64,000 nt of DNA from Oxalicibacterium solurbis (GTDB lineage: Bacteria; Pseudomonadota; Gammaproteobacteria; Burkholderiales; Burkholderiaceae_D), in contig NZ_BMDP01000002.1 in the NCBI RefSeq assembly GCF_014635845.1, positions 620,001 to 684,000 on the forward strand. Reading direction: 5' to 3'. Positions 58,970 through 64,000 of the stretch are shown here, piece after piece. Under the pieces are notes generated by a model. The model was given only the letters and a program-made list of their open reading frames with translations, was not told where the DNA came from and ran no database searches. A program made the translations under genes and the position numbers. Positions within the stretch are counted from its first letter, which is position 1. Every line of letters starts with the position of its first letter.

Positions 58970-59755
58970 ATGGCACGTAAAAAACACGAGGAAGAACACG
59001 AAAACCATGAGCGCTGGCTGGTGTCGTATGCCGACTTCATCACGCTGCTGTTCGCTTTCTTCGTCGTGATGTATGCGATCTCGTCGGTCAACGAGGGCAA
59101 GTACCGCGTGCTTTCCGAATCGCTGGGCATCGCCTTCGGCGGTCCGACCGAGAAGACCACGGTCATCCGTGAAGCCGAGCGCGTGCGCACCATTGTGCCG
59201 CTGCCGATCCAGATGCCGCAGCCGCAACCGCAGCCACGCCTCGATCCGGCAATCAAGCGCGAGCGCGCGCAGATGACCGATATCGCGCGCGACATCCTGA
59301 AAGCGATGGCGCCGCTGATCAGTCAGGGCAAGGTACGTGTGACGCAAAGTGCGCGCGGTGTCAGCGTCGAGATCAATGCCAGCGTGCTGTTCGCGCCGGG
59401 CGAGGCAAAGCTGAGTCCGGAATCGGAAGCAGCGCTGCGCGCCGTCGCCAAGGTGCTGACGAAAGTGGATAACGCCATCCAGGTCGAAGGCCATACCGAC
59501 AACGTGCCGATCAGCAATGCGATGTTTCCTTCGAATTGGGAATTGTCGGCAGTACGTGCCAGCAGCGTGGTGCGGCTGTTCGTCGACAGCGGGATCGACG
59601 AGAAGCGCATGGTTGCCATGGGGCATGCGGCGAACGAGCCTGTGGCCTCCAACGAAACGACGGAAGGGCGCATGCGCAATCGTCGTGTGCAGTTGATGAT
59701 CCTCTCCGGATTGCCGGAAACGGTGACCGAAGTGCCGGTGACGTCGGACGACTGA
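58970..59755 (+). CDS. motD: Second flagellar motor stator protein, OmpA/MotB family (MotD)
   Basis: This 261-residue MotB paralogue has a charged N-terminus (MARKKHEEEHENHERWLVSYADFITLLFAFFVVMYAISSVNEGKY). The channel aspartate is D22 of SYADFITLLFAFFVVMYAI. The Pro/Gln-rich linker (PLPIQMPQPQPQPR) leads to an OmpA-type peptidoglycan-binding domain (VEGHTDNVPISNAMFPSNWELSAVRASSVVRLFVDSG). It forms the second stator with MotC. A 24-base run of pyrimidines follows the stop. Confidence 0.94.
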   Translation: MARKKHEEEHENHERWLVSYADFITLLFAFFVVMYAISSVNEGKYRVLSESLGIAFGGPTEKTTVIREAERVRTIVPLPIQMPQPQPQPRLDPAIKRERAQMTDIARDILKAMAPLISQGKVRVTQSARGVSVEINASVLFAPGEAKLSPESEAALRAVAKVLTKVDNAIQVEGHTDNVPISNAMFPSNWELSAVRASSVVRLFVDSGIDEKRMVAMGHAANEPVASNETTEGRMRNRRVQLMILSGLPETVTEVPVTSDD

Positions 59756-59787
59756 TCCTTCTTCCTTTCTTCCTTTCTTGTACTGGT

Positions 59788-59804
59788 CCCGGTCCGCGAC
59801 CGGG
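59788..59804 (+). other. G/C-rich hairpin after motD
   Basis: CCCGGTC and GACCGGG pair around a three-base loop in the gap between motD and ehuB. No T-run follows on either strand, so a terminator function would need Rho or another factor. Confidence 0.4.
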
Positions 59805-59859
59805 GCGGTTCGCAAGCCCCATCGACGTAAGCCGCTTTCATCCAGCTGCAATGTGTGAT

Positions 59860-59888
59860 TTGGCATGTAATTTTTGCCATTTAATAAT
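59860..59888 (+). promoter_or_regulatory. Candidate promoter for the ehu operon
   Basis: TTGGCA (59860-59865) and AATAAT (59883-59888) are 17 bases apart. A TGGCA / TGCCA inverted repeat (59861-59865 and 59875-59879) overlaps the -35 and spacer and may be an operator. Confidence 0.45.
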
Positions 59889-59980
59889 TTCAATACGAAT
59901 GATTTGACATCGCATCATATGGCTGGCTACCATTGCCGCTGCCCGGCGACCTGCGTCGGCGATAGCATGCAAGAGGGAGA

Positions 59981-60826
59981 ATGACCGGACGCATCATCAA
60001 AAGGTGGCACATTGCCATCCTGCTCGCAACGCTGTGGGCGACGGGCACGGCATCGGCGGAAACTACGCTGGAGCGTGCGCAACGGACTGGCACGATTCGC
60101 ATCGGCTATGCCAACGAAGTGCCGTATGCCTATATCGATCTGCAGGGAAAAGTGACCGGCGAGTCGCCGGAAATCGCCAAGGCCGTCTTCGCGCAACTGG
60201 GCGTGACGAAGATCGAACCGGTACTGACCGAATGGGGCGCATTGATTCCCGGCCTGCAGGCGCGCCGCTTCGACGTGATCGCCGCTGGCATGTACATCAC
60301 GCCGGCACGGATGAAACAGGTGCTGTTCGCCGATCCGCATTACCAGATGCGCGATACGCTGCTGGTCCTTCAGGGAAATCCATTACATCTTTCCAGCTAC
60401 GCGGATATCGCGGCCGATCCTGCATTGCGGCTGGCGATCGTGGCCGGTACTGCGGAATACGATTATGCGGTCGGTGCCGGTATCGCCGAGGAGCAGATCT
60501 TGCAGGTACCCAATACGATCGCGCAATTCCAGGCGGTGATGACGGAGCGTGCCGATGCTGCCGTCGGTACCGCGCTGACCATGAAGGACATGGCGACGAA
60601 AAGCGAAGGACGTTTGGAAGCCGTTGCCGATTTCACCGACGATCCTTCGCATATCGGCTATGGTGCGCTGGCTTTCCGCAACGAAGACCAGGATTTGTGC
60701 GATGCGGTCAATGGCGTCATGAAGCAATGGCTGGGAACCGATGCACATTTGCAGACAGTTGCGCCGTTCGGTTTCGATCGCTCCAACCTGACGGACAAGA
60801 CGCTTGCAGATTTCCCCGATGAATGA
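59981..60826 (+). CDS. ehuB: Periplasmic solute-binding protein, ectoine/polar amino acid ABC transporter
   Basis: This 281-residue periplasmic binding protein has a Sec signal peptide (RWHIAILLATLWATGTASA). The mature SBP family 3 fold begins TLERAQRTGTIRIGYANEVPYAYIDLQGKVTGESPEIAKAVFAQLG, close in pattern to EhuB, which binds ectoine and hydroxyectoine. The hallmark WGALIPGLQARRFDVIAAGMYITP is typical. AGAGGGAG precedes the ATG. It is the first gene of a four-gene operon. The assignment to ectoine over another polar solute rests on pattern only, so the substrate is not certain. Confidence 0.7.
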   Translation: MTGRIIKRWHIAILLATLWATGTASAETTLERAQRTGTIRIGYANEVPYAYIDLQGKVTGESPEIAKAVFAQLGVTKIEPVLTEWGALIPGLQARRFDVIAAGMYITPARMKQVLFADPHYQMRDTLLVLQGNPLHLSSYADIAADPALRLAIVAGTAEYDYAVGAGIAEEQILQVPNTIAQFQAVMTERADAAVGTALTMKDMATKSEGRLEAVADFTDDPSHIGYGALAFRNEDQDLCDAVNGVMKQWLGTDAHLQTVAPFGFDRSNLTDKTLADFPDE

Positions 60827-60882
60827 CGATTTCCCGCTTTGCATGCCGATCGGCGTCGTCTGCGTGATGACGGAGGCCGGTC

Positions 60883-61536
60883 ATGCTTGCTGACATTCTG
60901 CCGTTGCTGCTGCGTGGCGTCGGTGTCACGCTCGAGATTACGCTGCTGGCCTCGCTGCTGGCCATTGTGCTGGCGCTGCTGGCAGCGCTGGCGAAGATGT
61001 CGCATGCGCGTCCGCTACGCTGGGCCGCCAATGTGTATATCGAAGTCTTCCGCGGCACGTCGTTGCTGGTACAGCTGTTCTGGTTGTATTTCGTGCTGCC
61101 GCTGCCGCCGTTCAATATATCGATGTCGCCCTTCACCGTTGCCGTGATCGGCCTCGGCCTGCACATCGGTGCCTATGGTGCGGAAGTCATGCGCGGCGCA
61201 TTTGCCAGCGTACCGCGCGGCCAGATCGAAGCAGCCATCGCATTGAACATTTCGCCGTGGCGCCGCTTCATGCGCATCGTGCTGCCACAGGCGCTGGTGA
61301 ATGCAATTCCGCCAGGCACCAATCTGTTGATCGAACTATTGAAGGGAACGTCGCTGGTATCGCTGGTCACACTGGCCGACCTGAGCTTCCGCGCAAACCA
61401 GATCGTGCAGGTGACTTACCTGAGCCGCGAAGTATTCGGCCTGACCTTGCTGTTCTACTTTGTGCTCGCGCAGTGCATCAACCTGGCAATGCGCCTGTTG
61501 GCGCGTCGCGTTTCCCATGCACGAGGAGGGCGTTGA
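60883..61536 (+). CDS. ehuC: ABC transporter permease, first subunit (EhuC-like)
   Basis: This 217-residue membrane permease belongs to the HisMQ family of polar amino acid permeases. It has hydrophobic helices (LLRGVGVTLEITLLASLLAIVLALLAALA) and the coupling-helix EAA-type loop HIGAYGAEVMRGAFASVPRGQIEAAIALNISPWRRFMRIVLPQAL, which contacts the ATPase. Its stop overlaps the start of the second permease by one base, and CGGAGG precedes its own ATG. With ehuD it forms a heterodimer. Confidence 0.85.
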   Translation: MLADILPLLLRGVGVTLEITLLASLLAIVLALLAALAKMSHARPLRWAANVYIEVFRGTSLLVQLFWLYFVLPLPPFNISMSPFTVAVIGLGLHIGAYGAEVMRGAFASVPRGQIEAAIALNISPWRRFMRIVLPQALVNAIPPGTNLLIELLKGTSLVSLVTLADLSFRANQIVQVTYLSREVFGLTLLFYFVLAQCINLAMRLLARRVSHARGGR

Positions 61537-62219
61537 TGGCATCGCTGGTCGATTTCGATTTCGCGTGGAGCATCCTGCCGAGCCTGCTGTCGGCGGCGAT
61601 GACGACGATAGGCATCACGCTGGTCGGCTTTGTCATCGCATTGGTTGCCGGACTCGCTTTGGCATTGATGCGGCGCAGCCACTGGCGTGTGCTGTCGTGG
61701 CCGGCAACGGTGACGATCGAATTCATCCGCAGCACGCCGTTGCTGATCCAGCTGTATTTCCTGTTTTATGTGATGCCGGAATTCGGGCTGATGCTGTCGG
61801 CCACGGCTGCCGGCCTCACCGGCATTGCGTTGCACTATGCCTGCTATGTGGCCGAAGTCTACCGCGCAGGCCTGGATGCGGTGCCGCGCGGCCAGTGGGA
61901 AGCCTGCAAGACACTCAGCCTGCCGCCGTTCGCCGCCTATCGTCGCGTGATCCTGCCGCAGGCATTGCGCACGGTGCTGCCGGCACTGGGAAACTATCTG
62001 GTGGCGATGTTCAAGGATACGCCGGTGCTGTCGGCGATCACCGTCGTCGAACTGATGCTGCAGGCGAAGAACATCGGTTCGCAGAGCTTCCGATACCTGG
62101 AACCGATCACGATGGCCGGTATTTTCTTCCTCTGTATCAGTCTCGTCGCGGCGATGCTGGTGCGCCGTCTCGAGCATGCCACGGCGCTGCCGTCCAACCG
62201 TGCAAGGAGCACATCATGA
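61536..62219 (+). CDS. ehuD: ABC transporter permease, second subunit (EhuD-like)
   Basis: This 227-residue partner permease starts at ATG 61536 (MASLVDFDFAWSILPSLLSAAMTTIGITLVGF). It has several membrane helices and the EAA loop YACYVAEVYRAGLDAVPRGQWEACKTLSLPPFAAYRRVILPQALRTVLP. Overlap with ehuC (one base) and ehuA (ATGA) indicates tight translational coupling. Family resemblance is to polar amino acid and ectoine permeases. Confidence 0.85.
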   Translation: MASLVDFDFAWSILPSLLSAAMTTIGITLVGFVIALVAGLALALMRRSHWRVLSWPATVTIEFIRSTPLLIQLYFLFYVMPEFGLMLSATAAGLTGIALHYACYVAEVYRAGLDAVPRGQWEACKTLSLPPFAAYRRVILPQALRTVLPALGNYLVAMFKDTPVLSAITVVELMLQAKNIGSQSFRYLEPITMAGIFFLCISLVAAMLVRRLEHATALPSNRARSTS

Positions 62220-63031
62220 CAACAACGCCGATGACTACGACAACGGAAGAGAAAGCGGAGCCGATGATTCGCTTTCGCGACGTCAGCAAACGCTATGGTG
62301 CGCTGACTGTTCTGGACGGCTTGAATCTGGATATCGCGCGCAACGAGAAGGTCGCGCTGATCGGCCCCAGCGGTTCCGGCAAATCCACGCTGCTGCGTAC
62401 CTTGATGCTGCTGGACGATATCGACGGCGGCGTCATCGAAATCGACGGCCGGCCGTTGACGCATATGGCGAGCCGCGACGGTAAACTGGTGCCGGCCGAT
62501 GAGCGCTACAAGCGCGAAGGCCGCCGAGGTATCGGCATGGTGTTCCAGAGCTTCAACCTGTTTCCGCACATGACGGCATTGGAGAATGTCGCCGAAGCGC
62601 CGAGCAGCGTGCTTGACTTGTCGCGCAAGGAAGCACGTGAACGCGGCACTGAGTTGCTGGAAATGGTTGGCTTGGGCGACAAGCTCGAACATTATCCGTC
62701 GCAGCTTTCGGGCGGCCAGCAGCAGCGCGTGGCGATTGCGCGCGCATTGGCGATGCGCCCGCAGATCATGCTGTTCGACGAAGTGACGTCGGCGCTGGAC
62801 CCGGAATTGTGCGGCGAGGTACTGAGCGTGATTCGCCGCCTCGGCGACGAACACGATCTGACGATGCTGATGGTGACGCACCAGATGGGTTTCGCCAAGG
62901 AGTTTGCCGACCGCATCTGCTTTTTCTCCGAAGGCCGGATTCTGGAACAGGGGTCGCCGGAGCAGGTGTTCGGTGCGCCGCAGCAGGAGCGTACGCAAAG
63001 CTTCCTGCGTGCGGTAATGGAAGCAGGTTGA
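62216..63031 (+). CDS. ehuA: ABC transporter ATP-binding subunit (EhuA-like)
   Basis: This 271-residue ATPase energises the importer. Walker A GPSGSGKSTLLR, Q-loop MVFQSFNLFPHM, ABC signature LSGGQQQRVAIARALA and Walker B IMLFDEVTSALD are all intact. The stretch THMASRDGKLVPADERYKR between Walker A and the Q-loop is an insertion typical of the ectoine-type EhuA and is the best clue to the substrate class. It starts at the ATG that overlaps the ehuD stop. Confidence 0.85.
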   Translation: MTTTPMTTTTEEKAEPMIRFRDVSKRYGALTVLDGLNLDIARNEKVALIGPSGSGKSTLLRTLMLLDDIDGGVIEIDGRPLTHMASRDGKLVPADERYKREGRRGIGMVFQSFNLFPHMTALENVAEAPSSVLDLSRKEARERGTELLEMVGLGDKLEHYPSQLSGGQQQRVAIARALAMRPQIMLFDEVTSALDPELCGEVLSVIRRLGDEHDLTMLMVTHQMGFAKEFADRICFFSEGRILEQGSPEQVFGAPQQERTQSFLRAVMEAG

Positions 63032-63060
63032 GCGTGACGAATATTCGAAAATATTCACGC
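63032..63060 (+). terminator. Hairpin after ehuA
   Basis: GCGTGA pairs with TCACGC and ATATT with AATAT across a bulge, forming a stable stem just after the ehuA stop in the convergent gap. No T-run follows immediately, so efficiency is uncertain. Confidence 0.4.
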
Positions 63061-63102
63061 ATAGCGCGAAGCCGTTTTTAATGATGACTAACTAAACGAT
63101 GA

Positions 63103-63948
63103 CTAACGGCGATTGCCGCGTGCACGTTTCGCCAGTCGATGCGTCAGCCGTCCCAGGCGGCGATACAGGTCTCCCTGCAATGCATCGCTTTCCTTGATGG
63201 CATGGTACTGACGGATCACCGTTCCGGCATCGCTGCGTGCGATCGGCCCGGTCAATGCCTTTTCCGCTCCATCCTGCAACACGTTATCCGCCGTTTCGCG
63301 CACCAGCGCCGACATCATCTGCAGCGCGACGTCCGGCGCGATGCCAGCCTTGCCGTAGACCTGCACGGCGGTATCGAGCAGCGTGACCAGATAGTTGGAG
63401 GCGAAGACGGCACCGGCGTGATACAGCACCTTGTGTTCGCTTGCGATGGTGACGAAGTGCGCGCCAATACCGGCGAACAGCGGTTCCAGCGCAGCGATCG
63501 CTGATGGATCGCCTTCGACACCGCACCAGGTGCCGTCGAATTGCGCGACGACTTTTTCCGGCAGTGCAAAGCTGCGTACCGGATGCACGCTGGCGATGGC
63601 GGCGCTGCGTTGCTGCAATGGCGCAAGTACGGATGCCGGTAATGCGCCGCTGCAATGAAATGCGATCGTTCCGTCGAACGGAACCGCAGTTGCCGCCAAT
63701 GCGGCAGCCAGCGAGGGAATCTGGTCATCGCCGCTACCGACCAGTGTCAGATCGGCGCGTCGCAATGTAGACAGTGTTGCGGGCGTGCCGCCGCCGATGA
63801 AGGCGATGGCAGTTGCGGTGCTTTGCGGCGTGCGGTTGACGATGTCCTGCAGCTGCACGATGCCCACCGCATGCCATAACCGCGCCAGCACACGGCCGAC
63901 CTTGCCGCAGCCGACGATGTTCAGGGTAGGGCGCATGGCGGATGGCAT
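63103..63948 (-). CDS. Rossmann-fold and DUF2520 domain protein
   Basis: This 281-residue protein has an NAD(P)-binding Rossmann start (LNIVGCGKVGRVLARLWHAVG, near residues 9-29), the motif TLVGSGDDQIPSLA and a C-terminal helical DUF2520 domain (EHKVLYHAGAVFASNYLVTLLDTAVQVYGKAGI). The fold is related to 6-phosphogluconate dehydrogenase and proline reductase-type enzymes, but the substrate is unknown. A second methionine at residue 5 (MRPTLNIVG) could be the start. It is convergent with ehuA. Confidence 0.85.
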   Translation of the reverse strand: MPSAMRPTLNIVGCGKVGRVLARLWHAVGIVQLQDIVNRTPQSTATAIAFIGGGTPATLSTLRRADLTLVGSGDDQIPSLAAALAATAVPFDGTIAFHCSGALPASVLAPLQQRSAAIASVHPVRSFALPEKVVAQFDGTWCGVEGDPSAIAALEPLFAGIGAHFVTIASEHKVLYHAGAVFASNYLVTLLDTAVQVYGKAGIAPDVALQMMSALVRETADNVLQDGAEKALTGPIARSDAGTVIRQYHAIKESDALQGDLYRRLGRLTHRLAKRARGNRR

Positions 63949-63967
63949 GGAGATTGATCCCGTGCGT

Positions 63968-64000
63968 TCAGCGAATGGCTTCCAGTGCTTCCTGCTGTTC
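63968..64000 (-). CDS. C-terminal end of an unidentified gene
   Basis: On the minus strand the last bases read EQQEALEAIR followed by TGA. Only ten residues are visible, and they are helical-looking. They may be the end of a gene upstream of the DUF2520 gene, but there is too little to identify it. Confidence 0.3.
   Translation of the reverse strand, partial: EQQEALEAIR

Overview
The window looks like core chromosome of a betaproteobacterium in the Burkholderiales, most likely an Oxalobacteraceae member close to Herminiimonas or Janthinobacterium. This is inferred from gene order and protein character, not from a database search. The order surE-pcm-nlpD-rpoS, ndk-rlmN-pilF-rodZ-ispG-hisS-yfgM-bamB-der, hfq-hflX-hflK-hflC-hisZ-purA and flhDC-mot-che-flhBAFG-fliA fits that group. 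Genes are densely packed, often with 4-base ATGA overlaps, and TTG or GTG starts are common. No insertion sequence, prophage, CRISPR array or integrase was seen.

Layout: (1) 1-3.9 kb: minus-strand PP2C phosphatase and the start of a membrane sensor, divergent from a small DUF465 protein and a DinG/YoaA-type helicase. (2) 3.9-9 kb: surE-pcm-nlpD-rpoS stationary-phase cluster and rlmD. (3) 9.2-18.5 kb: a long housekeeping run covering nucleotide metabolism, rRNA/tRNA modification, type IV pilus TPR lipoprotein, cell-shape RodZ, isoprenoid IspG, HisRS, YfgM, BamB and GTPase Der. (4) 18.5-25.5 kb: hfq-hflX-hflKC, then hisZ-purA-phosphoribosyltransferase. (5) 25.5-38.8 kb: tRNA-Leu, rnr-rlmB, cysE, yceH, minus-strand lpxH-ppiB-ppiA, then cysS-alkA-accA-tilS-lysC and tRNA-Ser. 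(6) 39-59.8 kb: a 20-kb flagellar and chemotaxis island with flhDC, a membrane methyltransferase, motAB, a CheZ-like gene, cheY-cheA-cheW-cheR-cheD-cheB-cheY, a degenerate EAL-HDOD protein, flhB-flhA-flhF-flhG-fliA and a second stator pair motCD. (7) 59.9-63 kb: a four-gene polar amino acid/ectoine-type ABC transporter, followed by a convergent DUF2520 Rossmann protein and the end of an unidentified gene.

Working together: FlhDC is the flagellar master regulator. FlhB/FlhA form the export gate, FlhF/FlhG set flagellar placement and number, FliA drives late genes, two stator systems power rotation, and the Che proteins control switching. No entirely new system is obvious. The best leads are all in the flagellar island: a FlhG that keeps its FlhF-activating motif but has a ruined P-loop, a short CheZ-like protein encoded beside motB, an integral-membrane methyltransferase between flhC and motA, a repeated short motif in CheA, and a structured leader upstream of flhD that contains a terminator-like hairpin.
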